Assembly (NCBI RefSeq): GCF_002632465.1
Contig: NZ_NIBS01000002.1
Location: 186,001 to 250,000 of the forward strand
Direction of reading: 5' to 3'
Source: Xenorhabdus budapestensis
GTDB lineage: Bacteria; Pseudomonadota; Gammaproteobacteria; Enterobacterales; Enterobacteriaceae
DNA: 64,000 bases
This document shows positions 49,199-58,400 of the stretch, one piece after another (position 1 is the stretch's first letter; every line of letters starts with the position of its first letter). The notes beneath the pieces were generated by a model. That model did not search any database. It worked only from the letters and a program-made list of their open reading frames with translations, and was not told the origin of the DNA. Made by a program: the position numbers and the translations under genes.

Positions 49199-50613
49199 AT
49201 CTCACTCTTTTGCCTACTGATTTAACATCAACGGAAAAAGCGACAGGAAAAAGTCAGCAGACCCTATTGGACAGTAACGTGTCTAAAGACAAGACACCTG
49301 AATTTGGACAGTTTCTCAATGCAGAGACGGACACTTTACAGAAAACCTCTGTTCAGACCCGTTCTGCTCAAAGCAATTCTGCTAAAACTAATTCTGTTCA
49401 AAGCTATAAAGTCCGCGGAAATTTGTTGCAGAATGGTGAGAAACGTTCCACTGATAACAAAATAGAAAGTGAATTAACCCCTTCATCAGTTGTAGCCAGC
49501 CAAACAACCATACAGGATAAGTTTTCGACCTTAACTTCAACATCAGCATCAGCATCAGCATCAAATAGTGATGCAGAACTTACCTTGCTGGATGATGAAG
49601 ACCTTTTGTCTGCTGAAACGTTGATCAACGCTATGCCTATTCAGCTAGCCGGATTAATCAATCGCCAGTCAACCGAGGGATGTTCAGAAAATCCAGATGA
49701 CTTGTCAGACGTTGACAACAGCATTGATGGCACGTTAGCTGACAAACTTGGTAAAAAAGCCAAGGGAGATATAGTACTGACGATTACAGATCCGGCAGAG
49801 CATACCGAAGATAAGGGTTTGGATGACGATATCCGCTCTTTTATCAGACAAGATGCTGCCTCAATCAACAATGGACAAACTTCTGTCAAAAACCGATCCG
49901 TATTGGCATCAACTAGCGGAAAAGTGAAATCAACTGCTAACAATACTGACCAAAATTCAATTCCATCAGCGAGTGGAAAGGAGAATAGCGGGAAAGAGTT
50001 CTCGCTCATACAAGGGGCATCAACATTAGCAACGGCTTCTACGGAGACTTTCTCTTCTGGAGCACTACACACCTTGTTTGCTTCTGCCCAAATTTCCGCG
50101 GGCCATCAAACAAACGGACAATTCCAGTTAAATGGTACACCTGCGCCTTTACTGAGCGCCCATCTTGGCAGCGAAGAGTGGCAGCAGCAACTAAACCAAC
50201 ACGTGTTGTTTTTTAACCGTAATGGATTACAACAAGCTGAATTGCGCTTACACCCGCAAGAGCTGGGGGCATTGCATATCCGCATGAATGTTGAAGACAA
50301 TCAGGCACAATTACATTTTGTCTCTGCCCATCAACATGTCCGTGCCACTTTAGAAGCAGCTCTGCCTAATCTTCGCCATGCGCTGGCAGAAAATGGCATC
50401 CAATTAGCTCAAAGCAGTGTAGGTAGTGATACATCAGGGAATTGGCAACAGGAACAGTCAGCAGATCCACAGCAACATGCCAATACCAGAACCTATGCTG
50501 AAAGTAATGGAACACTAGCAGCAGCACCAGTACCAACAACTCATGAATCAACGATCCGAATTACGCCTCAACAACTCGCTTCAAGTCGGGGGGGCGTTGA
50601 TATTTTCGCCTGA
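49195..50613 (+). CDS. fliK: Flagellar hook-length control protein FliK
   Basis: Secreted molecular ruler that switches export specificity from hook to filament; 472 residues from the ATG at 49195. The N-terminal two thirds are Ser/Thr/Asn-rich and poorly conserved, including a SASASAS tract coded by four CATCAG repeats. The C-terminal domain is recognisable (NRNGLQQAELRLHPQELGAL, HIRMNVEDNQAQLHFVSAHQ, LPNLRHALAENGIQLAQS). A 215-base gap follows, before fliL. Confidence 0.93.
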   Translation: MNLTLLPTDLTSTEKATGKSQQTLLDSNVSKDKTPEFGQFLNAETDTLQKTSVQTRSAQSNSAKTNSVQSYKVRGNLLQNGEKRSTDNKIESELTPSSVVASQTTIQDKFSTLTSTSASASASNSDAELTLLDDEDLLSAETLINAMPIQLAGLINRQSTEGCSENPDDLSDVDNSIDGTLADKLGKKAKGDIVLTITDPAEHTEDKGLDDDIRSFIRQDAASINNGQTSVKNRSVLASTSGKVKSTANNTDQNSIPSASGKENSGKEFSLIQGASTLATASTETFSSGALHTLFASAQISAGHQTNGQFQLNGTPAPLLSAHLGSEEWQQQLNQHVLFFNRNGLQQAELRLHPQELGALHIRMNVEDNQAQLHFVSAHQHVRATLEAALPNLRHALAENGIQLAQSSVGSDTSGNWQQEQSADPQQHANTRTYAESNGTLAAAPVPTTHESTIRITPQQLASSRGGVDIFA

Positions 50614-50828
50614 TTATCTGCCTGATTTCATAATTTACGGCAATAAACTGTAAAAAAAGGAAACAAGGCCGATAACAAACGCGTGAGTTAATAGTTTTTT
50701 CCACGTTTGTTCCTGCTATTGCCGGAACAAAGACGCGGGATAATTGATATTGAATTTGATGAATAAGGAGCTCCGCCACGGAATGCGCGGTATCTTATTC
50801 GTTACAGAAAACAGGAATTCGTCTGTCC
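50614..50828 (+). promoter_or_regulatory. fliK-fliL gap
   Basis: 215 bases without a gene. Inverted repeats TTTGTTCC/GGAACAAA (about 50708-50737) and GAATAAG/CTTATTC (about 50761-50801) are visible. The second lies just before fliL and could be an RNA hairpin around an internal promoter for fliLMNOPQR, which starts a separate operon in E. coli. Confidence 0.4.
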
Positions 50829-51305
50829 ATGTCTGATTATAGCTACGAGCGTAAACGCACAAATCCAATTTGGATGATACTGTTAATACTGATTGCTGTT
50901 CTTAGTACCGCCATAGGGGGATATAGCTGGTGGACAATGAAGCAATCCAGCAATAACAGTTCAGAAAAAGCCAAAGTCATTCATACTCCGGTATTCATGA
51001 CATTGGAGCCTTTCACCGTCAATCTGATCGACAGAGAAGATCATTTTGATCGTGTTTTGTATGTCGGAGTGACATTGCGTCTGTCCGATGAAACAACTCG
51101 TCAGCGCTTCCATGATTATCTGCCAGAAGTTCGTAGCCGTATGCTGCTGTTACTATCCCGCCAGAAATCGACTGATCTGGCGAAAGATGACGGCAAAGTA
51201 CGTTTAGTGGAAGACATTAAACAGACACTGAGCCCGACACTGATACCCGGTGAACCTGATCAGGTAATCACCGATGTATTGTTTACTACGTTTATTCTGC
51301 GATAA
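50829..51305 (+). CDS. fliL: Flagellar basal body-associated protein FliL
   Basis: Single-span inner-membrane protein that assembles around the stator; 158 residues. A short basic N-terminus is followed by a membrane helix (IWMILLILIAVLSTAIGGYS) and a periplasmic stomatin-like domain with VFMTLEPFTVNL and RVLYVGVTLRLS. The tail DVLFTTFILR is typical. First gene of fliLMNOPQR. Confidence 0.93.
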   Translation: MSDYSYERKRTNPIWMILLILIAVLSTAIGGYSWWTMKQSSNNSSEKAKVIHTPVFMTLEPFTVNLIDREDHFDRVLYVGVTLRLSDETTRQRFHDYLPEVRSRMLLLLSRQKSTDLAKDDGKVRLVEDIKQTLSPTLIPGEPDQVITDVLFTTFILR

Positions 51306-51310
51306 TCACG

Positions 51311-52321
51311 ATGAGTGACAATATTCTTTCACAGGCAGAGATCGATGCTCTGCTCAATGGTGACAGTGCTGCTGCGGATGACGTAGAACAAATCGCGTCA
51401 TCAGTGGAGAGTGAGGTTCGTCCTTACGATCCCAATACACAACGCCGTGTTGTACGTGAGCGTTTGCAGTCACTGGAAATCATCAATGCACGCTTTGCCC
51501 GCCAATTCAGGATGGGGTTGTTTAACATGCTGCGCCGCAGTCCGGATATTACTGTCGGTGCCATTAAGATCCAGCCTTATCATCAGTTTGCCCGCAATTT
51601 GGCCGTGCCGACTAACCTCAATCTGGTTCACCTGAAACCATTGAGAGGAACTGCACTATTCGCTTTTGAACCTAATCTGGTTTATATCGCTGTTGATAAC
51701 CTGTTTGGTGGTGATGGCCGTTTCCCGACTAAAGTAGAAGGCCGTGAATTCACCTATACCGAGCAGCGTATTATCAACCGGATGCTGAAACTGGCGCTGG
51801 ATGCCTATCGCGACGCCTGGGATTCTATCTTTAAACTTGAAGTGGAATATGTGCGTTCCGAGATGCAGGTAAAATTCACCAATATCACGACTTCACCCAA
51901 CGATATCGTGGTAACTACGCCGTTCCAGGTGGAGATTGGCGACCTGTGCGGGGAATTCAACATCTGTATTCCATTCGCCATGATCGAACCTCTGCGTGAA
52001 CTCCTGACCAATCCTCCGGTGGAAAATGTGCGTCAGGAAGATGGGCAGTGGCGTGAAAGTCTGGTGAAACAAGTTCAGAACTCAGAGCTGGAACTGGTGG
52101 CGAATTTTGTTGATATCCCCCTGCGGTTGTCAAAAATTCTCCAACTGAAAAGTGGCGATGTTTTACCGATTGAAAAACCTGAACGTCTCATCGTTCACGT
52201 TGATGGTGTGCCAGTGCTCACCAGCCAATATGGAACACTCAACGGGCAGTATGCCCTGCGTGTTGAACACCTGATTAACCCTGTTTTAAATGCTCTGGAT
52301 GAGGAAAAGCCCAATGAGTGA
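51311..52321 (+). CDS. fliM: Flagellar motor switch protein FliM
   Basis: Switch-complex protein that binds CheY-P at its N-terminus; 336 residues. The CheY-binding peptide DNILSQAEIDALLNG leads, followed by the CheC-like middle domain (YDPNTQRRVVRERLQSLEII region, GGDGRFPTKVEGREFTYTEQ) and the SpoA-like C-terminal domain (LQLKSGDVLPIEKPERLIVH). It overlaps fliN by 8 bases. Confidence 0.96.
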   Translation: MSDNILSQAEIDALLNGDSAAADDVEQIASSVESEVRPYDPNTQRRVVRERLQSLEIINARFARQFRMGLFNMLRRSPDITVGAIKIQPYHQFARNLAVPTNLNLVHLKPLRGTALFAFEPNLVYIAVDNLFGGDGRFPTKVEGREFTYTEQRIINRMLKLALDAYRDAWDSIFKLEVEYVRSEMQVKFTNITTSPNDIVVTTPFQVEIGDLCGEFNICIPFAMIEPLRELLTNPPVENVRQEDGQWRESLVKQVQNSELELVANFVDIPLRLSKILQLKSGDVLPIEKPERLIVHVDGVPVLTSQYGTLNGQYALRVEHLINPVLNALDEEKPNE

Positions 52322-52721
52322 TGCTAAACAACCCGCAGATACCAGATCGACTGAAGACTTGTGGGCAGAAGCGCTGGAACAACAGGCCGCACAGCAGACC
52401 TCTGACAGCGGCACGTCAATCTTTGAGAGCCTTGAGCCGCAGGATGCGCTCTCTCAGCTCTCCGATATTGATCTGATTATGGATATTCCCGTTAAGCTCT
52501 CCGTTGAGTTAGGGCGCACCAAAATGACCATCAAACAACTGCTGAAACTGTCTCAGGGTTCAGTAGTATCACTTGATGGCCTTGCCGGTGAACCGCTGGA
52601 TATCCTGATCAACGGCTATTTAATTGCTCAAGGAGAAGTGGTTGTCGTCTCTGACAAATACGGTATCCGTATCACGGATATCATCACGCCTTCTGAACGT
52701 ATGCGTCGCTTGAGTCGTTAA
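52314..52721 (+). CDS. fliN: Flagellar motor switch protein FliN
   Basis: C-ring subunit and docking site for FliH; 135 residues. The SpoA domain is clear (IPVKLSVELGRTKMTIKQLL, SVVSLDGLAGEPLDILINGY, VVVSDKYGIRITDIITPSER). I choose the ATG at 52314 (MSDAKQPADT), within the fliM stop region; an in-frame upstream start at 52290 would lie deeper in fliM. Confidence 0.95.
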   Translation: MSDAKQPADTRSTEDLWAEALEQQAAQQTSDSGTSIFESLEPQDALSQLSDIDLIMDIPVKLSVELGRTKMTIKQLLKLSQGSVVSLDGLAGEPLDILINGYLIAQGEVVVVSDKYGIRITDIITPSERMRRLSR

Positions 52722-52723
52722 CC

Positions 52724-53185
52724 ATGATAGCGAATCAGCCTGCCTTTCATGCTTCTTTTCAAAATGGTGCGGCATCAAATGCCGCACCGACTATTCCAAT
52801 GACTAATGCCCCTTCCCTCTCTGCGGGACAAACGTTTATGCAGGTCAGCAGTGCGCTGGGTGGGATCTTATTGTTGATTTTTTTCATGACATGGCTGATC
52901 CGTCGTCTGGGTCTTTCGCCTGCCAAGAACAAAAATCACCGACTGCTTAATGTCAAAGCAAGCTGCTCACTTGGACCAAAAGAACGGGTTGTGGTGGTTG
53001 AAATCGAAGATAGCTGGCTGGTGTTGGGGGTAACATCCCAACAAATCAATGTATTACATCAGCTCCCTGTCCCCCCCGATAACACGGAAAAGGAAACCGT
53101 ACTTAAAACACTTCCTTTCGGTCAGTTATTAAAAAATACGCTCCAGCGAAAAAGCAAAAACGGCAAGGATAACGATGAAAAATAG
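52724..53185 (+). CDS. fliO: Flagellar export protein FliO
   Basis: Assembly factor for the FliP pore of the export gate; 153 residues. A poorly conserved N-terminal stretch is followed by one membrane segment (about 45-62, GGILLLIFFMTWLIRRLGL) and a cytoplasmic domain with SCSLGPKERVVVVEIEDSWL. It starts 2 bases after the fliN stop. Confidence 0.9.
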   Translation: MIANQPAFHASFQNGAASNAAPTIPMTNAPSLSAGQTFMQVSSALGGILLLIFFMTWLIRRLGLSPAKNKNHRLLNVKASCSLGPKERVVVVEIEDSWLVLGVTSQQINVLHQLPVPPDNTEKETVLKTLPFGQLLKNTLQRKSKNGKDNDEK

Positions 53186-53194
53186 AGTTTTTTT

Positions 53195-53983
53195 ATGACA
53201 GGCAATCAAAAGACAGGCCGAAAATTTGTCTCGCGCATTCATCTGGTGCGTCTGGCAACTGTATTTATGGCATTTTTGCTACCACTGTTTCCCATGAATG
53301 CTGCCGCGAAACTACCCGGTATCATTAGCCAGCCACTGGTCAATGGTGGACAAAGTTGGTCACTGCCGGTTCAGACCCTGATTTTCATCACCGCACTGGG
53401 GTTTATTCCTGCGGCCTTACTGATGATGACCAGCTTTACCCGCATCATTATTGTGCTAGGTTTGCTGCGCAACGCACTGGGAACACCTTCTGCCCCCCCG
53501 AATCAGGTCATGCTGGGATTAGCGCTATTTATGACCTTTTTCATTATGGCCCCGGTATTCGATAAAGTTTATCAGGATGCTTATCTGCCTTTTAGCGAAG
53601 ATAAAATCACGCTGGAAGTTGCACTGGATAAAGGCTCTCAACCTGTACGCCAGTTTATGCTGCGTCAGACACGGGAAAATGATTTGGCACTGTTTGCCCG
53701 CCTTGCCGATCAAAAGGCATTTGAAACGGCAGATTCTGTCCCGATGCGTGTTCTGGTGCCGGCCTTCATTACCAGCGAATTGAAAACGGCGTTTCAGATT
53801 GGTTTTACGCTTTTTATCCCTTTCCTGATCATCGATTTGGTTGTAGCCAGCGTCCTGATGGCTCTAGGGATGATGATGGTTCCACCTGCCACAATCTCAT
53901 TGCCATTCAAACTGATGTTGTTTGTTCTGGTAGATGGCTGGCAATTATTGCTTGGCTCGTTGGCACAAAGTTTTTATGTCTGA
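53195..53983 (+). CDS. fliP: Flagellar export gate protein FliP
   Basis: Core pore subunit of the export gate (five copies with FliQ4 and FliR1); 262 residues. It has a cleavable signal peptide (about 1-37, ending NAAAK) and four membrane segments, with signatures [20 protein letters not shown] and [20 protein letters not shown]. Ten bases after fliO. Confidence 0.95.
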   Translation: MTGNQKTGRKFVSRIHLVRLATVFMAFLLPLFPMNAAAKLPGIISQPLVNGGQSWSLPVQTLIFITALGFIPAALLMMTSFTRIIIVLGLLRNALGTPSAPPNQVMLGLALFMTFFIMAPVFDKVYQDAYLPFSEDKITLEVALDKGSQPVRQFMLRQTRENDLALFARLADQKAFETADSVPMRVLVPAFITSELKTAFQIGFTLFIPFLIIDLVVASVLMALGMMMVPPATISLPFKLMLFVLVDGWQLLLGSLAQSFYV

Positions 53984-54052
53984 TGAAAGTGTCAGACAAA
54001 AATATTCGGCGCTAAATATCATTGGAAAAGCTCAAGAACGGTTTGAAAAATT

Positions 54053-54322
54053 ATGACTCCTGAATCAGTAATGGCCCTCGGTGTTGAAGCAATGAAAGTC
54101 GCATTGGCGCTGGCTGCCCCGCTGCTTTTATCAGCGCTGATATGTGGTTTAGTGATCAGCTTGTTACAGGCCGCAACACAGGTAAACGAAATGACCTTAT
54201 CGTTTATCCCTAAAATTCTGGCCGTTGTTGTCACTATTATTGTTGCCGGACCGTGGATGCTGAATCTGCTGTTGGATTACATGCGTACACTTTTTAGCAG
54301 TATTCCAACCATTATTGGTTAA
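54053..54322 (+). CDS. fliQ: Flagellar export gate protein FliQ
   Basis: Small gate subunit with two membrane helices, 89 residues: MTPESVMALGVEAMKVALAL, then LLQAATQVNEMTLSFIPKIL and VAGPWMLNLLLDYM. The 69-base gap from fliP is longer than others in this operon. fliR starts 3 bases after. Confidence 0.95.
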   Translation: MTPESVMALGVEAMKVALALAAPLLLSALICGLVISLLQAATQVNEMTLSFIPKILAVVVTIIVAGPWMLNLLLDYMRTLFSSIPTIIG

Positions 54323-54324
54323 TC

Positions 54325-55107
54325 ATGATCCCGTTTGATAGCGAAACACTTTCCCGCCTCGTCAGTGATTTTTTCTGGCCAATGGTGCGTCTTTTGGCAT
54401 TATTCAGTATTGCCCCGATTTTCAGTGAAAAACAGATGCCGATAAAAGTCAAAATTGGCCTGGCATTAGTGATCACTGCCTTATTGGTTCCAAACATTCC
54501 TTCTCCTCAAATCCCGATTTTTTCCGTTGCCGGGATTTGGGTTTTGATACAGCAGATGCTGATTGGTGTTGCCCTGGGATTAACCATACAGATTGCGTTT
54601 GCTGTAGTGCGTTATGCGGGTGAAGTGCTTGGCTTGCAGATGGGACTCTCTTTCGCCACATTTTTTGACCCTACCGGTGGCCCGAATATGCCGATCTTAG
54701 CGCGTATTCTGAATATGCTGATGCTACTGTTGTTTCTGGCTTTTGATGGTCATTTATGGATATTGTCTATTCTGGCAGATACCTTTTATTCCATCCCGAT
54801 TCAATCTACCCAATTGAACCCCAGAGGTTTTCTATTGTTAGCACAAAGTGCCAGCCTGATATTTATTAACGGTATGATGCTGGCAATGCCAATGATTACT
54901 CTGCTTCTGGTATTGAACTTTTCTTTAGGTATGCTGAATCGCATGACACCTCAACTTTCTGTGTTTGTGGTCGGTTTTCCCCTGACTCTGACAGTCGGTA
55001 TTTTCACGCTTTCCCTGTTGTTCCCAATGCTGGTGCCATTTACTGAGCGATTATTTAGCGAGATGTTCGATCGTCTGGCATTAATCATTAATATTATGGT
55101 GCTGTAG
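54325..55107 (+). CDS. fliR: Flagellar export gate protein FliR
   Basis: Single-copy gate subunit that closes the FliP5FliQ4FliR1 pore; 260 residues with about six membrane segments. Conserved blocks are GEVLGLQMGLSFATFFDPTG, NMLMLLLFLAFDGHLW, and VFVVGFPLTLTVGIFTLSLL. Last flagellar gene of the block. In E. coli rcsA follows; here an NRPS follows. Confidence 0.95.
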   Translation: MIPFDSETLSRLVSDFFWPMVRLLALFSIAPIFSEKQMPIKVKIGLALVITALLVPNIPSPQIPIFSVAGIWVLIQQMLIGVALGLTIQIAFAVVRYAGEVLGLQMGLSFATFFDPTGGPNMPILARILNMLMLLLFLAFDGHLWILSILADTFYSIPIQSTQLNPRGFLLLAQSASLIFINGMMLAMPMITLLLVLNFSLGMLNRMTPQLSVFVVGFPLTLTVGIFTLSLLFPMLVPFTERLFSEMFDRLALIINIMVL

Positions 55108-55459
55108 ATATTATTTATCTGATAACCCCGTCATTTGGCGGGATAATTTCCTCGTATTCTCCATTCCTGCTAATGTCCCGATAAATCCCACTTCGCCCTG
55201 TCTTCTCTTCATCCAAACACCATCCACCATAGCATCCGCATTCACGATTAACATTTCCATTACAAAACTATCGACATACGGTATTTATTTCAGTTAATTT
55301 AATTTCTAATTGTTATAGTAATACATGTATTTAATGTAGGATTTCCCTACCAACCATACCCAGTTCATTCTTATCGAAGGACAGTTAAAAGAAATATTTT
55401 ATTTATTTTCAAGTGGATGAAACAAACCAAAACCGAACTATTATCAAGGAGAAATGAGA
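55108..55459. promoter_or_regulatory. fliR-NRPS intergenic region
   Basis: 352 bases without a gene. CCCG/CGGG with an 8-base loop at about 55124-55140 is a weak hairpin with no T run, so termination after fliR looks poor. Further right is the AT-rich palindrome ATACATGTAT (near 55322-55331) and TATAGTAATAC, candidates for an NRPS promoter. AAGGAG at 55446-55451 is the NRPS ribosome binding site. Confidence 0.5.
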
Positions 55460-58400
55460 ATGTTACATAACAACTCTTCACAAACTTCCTCAGCAGTTCG
55501 TAATAATAATCCTCTCCCCCCGCATACATACCCACTTAGTTCTCCTCAGCAAGCCGTCTGGTTTGATCAGGCCATTCACCCCAATTCTTCTCACTACAAT
55601 CTCAACATTTTTGTCTGTATTGAAGGAGAGCTGAATGAAGAATTATTTATCCGTGCCTTTGAAAATATTGTTTATAGTCATGACACTCTACGTTTACGAT
55701 TTACCAACACCCACGCTTTGCCCACCCAAGAGATTGTTCATTCTCTGTCTGTAGCTATGGATATAGTCGATTTTTCATCGTATCAAGATGCTGAAATCAG
55801 AGTACAACAATACATGGATGCCGAGTTTATACGTCCATTTCAACTGAATGATGAATTATGGCGTTCCAAGTTATTGCGAGTAAGCAATACCTGTCGGTAC
55901 TGGCAGTTTTGCAGTCATCATTTAATTATTGATGGAACTGGCCTGTGCATACTGCTTGACAAGGTTATTGATCACTATAACCTTCTGATGAGAGGAGAAA
56001 CACTGAGTAACTCAGCTCACTCTTATCTGGATTTTATTACGGATAACCTCAATTACCTTGCTTCTGAACATTACTTACAAGATATGCAATTTTGGTTGAA
56101 GCGTTATGAAAACCTGCCTCCTCCCTTACTCCAGCTCCCTAATTTCAATAACACTGATGCCAATAATATCAAGAGCCACAAACAAGCTAAACCTATCACT
56201 TCCAAGCCTGTTATTTGGTCAGTCGACCAGACACTTTTTGAACGTATTAAAAAGGCCGGTGGCAAACAGGGATTCCCCCTTCTGCATTTCATGTATGCCC
56301 TTCTGGCCTGCTATTTCGTTCGAACAGCAGATGTGGATGAAATCGTTATCGGTATTCCCTTACACAATCGCCAAAATATACAACAGAAGCACACGATGGG
56401 AATGTTCGCATCCGTGCTCCCTATTCGCATCACCCTTTCACCAGAGGATACATTTCGTGATGTCATACACAAAGTCGTAACCGAAATGAATCTTTGCTAT
56501 AAGCACCGAAGCTTTCCCATCGTAGAACTAAACCGACAAATACATACCCGACAAAAATTCTCGGCTCCTCGATTATTTGACGTGACCTTATCTTTCGAAC
56601 CGTTCAGAGTTAATCTGCATATGGAAGGAGAAAGCACCAACGTCAAACTCTTCGACCTACATTCTGGTGCTCCTTATCCTCTCGCTATCAGAATCAAACA
56701 ATACACAAACACCTGTCATGAAGATATTGATTCCCCACTTTCCATTGAGTTCTATTTTTCTCCTGATTACCTGAGCACTACGGAAGTTATAACGCTTCAG
56801 TCCCGCCTTGCGGTCTTGCTTGATGCCGCTCTCACTTCTCTGGAAACACCATCTCTTACGAATACGAAAATAGTCAATCTGCCTATCCTGACCGACATTG
56901 AACGCCAACAAGTTTTGGTGGATTTCAACGCCACCCAAACTGAGTTTCCACAGGAGGCACTAATTCATCAACTGTTCGAAGCACAAGTGCAGCGCACACC
57001 AGATGCCATAGCCGTGCTCTTTGAAGAGCAATCATTAAGCTACGAAGAGCTGAATAAACGAGCCAATCGTCTGGCACATCATCTGATTGCGTTCGGCGTG
57101 CGTCCTGACGACCGGGTGGCAATTTGTGTTGAACGCGGTCTGGAAATGGTGGTCGGTTTATTAGGTATTCTCAAGGCTGGTGGCGCCTTTGTGCCACTCG
57201 ATCCGACTTATCCGGCCAAGCGGCTGGCATATATGTTCAATGATTCAGACCCCGTGGCTCTGATTACTCAAAAAGCATTTACCCAGAAAACAATGGCAGA
57301 AACGTGGAACAGTAACCTGCCAACTATATTGCTTGATACACCATTGCTTGATACACCAGAATATTCTGTTTTGGATGAAGGATCAGAAGAAAACCCAAAA
57401 GCCCGGGCACTGGGGATGACTTCCCGCCATCTGGCTTATGTCATTTATACCTCCGGCTCTACAGGGCAGCCCAAAGGCGTCATGATAGAACATCGCAGTT
57501 TGTGTAATTATATTGTCACCCGGAAAGACGTACTAACCATCACACCAGATCATCGAATCCTGCAATTTGCCTCAAACAGTTTTGATGCCTGTATGTGGGA
57601 ATGTTTTATGACCCTCATGGCAGGCGCCCGCCTTTATCTTGCCAAACGGGACAACCTTCTGCCGGGTACAACGCTGTCTGACTATTTAGAGACACATGCT
57701 ATTACTCTCTGCATCTTATCCCCCACGGTTCTGGCAACAATGGATACTATTCCGGCAACACTACAAACCTTAATCCTGGGAGGGGAAGCGTGTCCGCCTA
57801 CGCTGGTGAAACGCTGGGCACAAGGACGACGGATGCTCAATGTATATGGCCCGACTGAAACCACCATTTGTGCCACTTTTTACCAATGTGACAGTCAGGA
57901 AGACAAAGCGCCGCCGATTGGTTATCCCATTGCTAATACCCAAATCTATATTCTTGATATTTATGGTCAACCCGTTCCGTTAGGGATTGTAGGAGAGATT
58001 CATATCGCTGGTGTCGGCGTTGCCCGCGGCTACCTGAACCGCCCAGAACTCACTGCTGAACGTTTCCTTACCAATCCGTTCTCTTCTGAACCCGACGCAC
58101 GTATGTACAAAACTGGTGATCTGGGGCGTTGGCTACCCGATGGCAAGATTGAATATCTAGGCCGCAATGATTTTCAAATCAAACTACGTGGCTTACGCAT
58201 TGAACTGGGAGAGATCGAAGCAAGATTACGGCAATGCCACGGTGTACATGAAGCTATAGTGCTACCTTATGAAGATTTTTCCCATGAGAATCTTTCTCAT
58301 CAAAATACGTCTGATGACAATAGGTCAGCTTCAAAACATCTGGTCGCCTACTTACTACCAGAGGCAGATGTTGAATTGGAGCCAATGGCCTTACGGCAAC

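Noticed and set aside
49641..50072. A 143-codon minus-strand frame inside fliK
   Set aside because: Antisense to low-complexity Ser/Asn coding sequence of a certain gene; no start signal or motif.
56106..56480. A 124-codon frame inside the first NRPS condensation domain
   Set aside because: It is out of frame with an intact NRPS reading frame that keeps all motifs before and after, so there is no frameshift or nested gene to propose.
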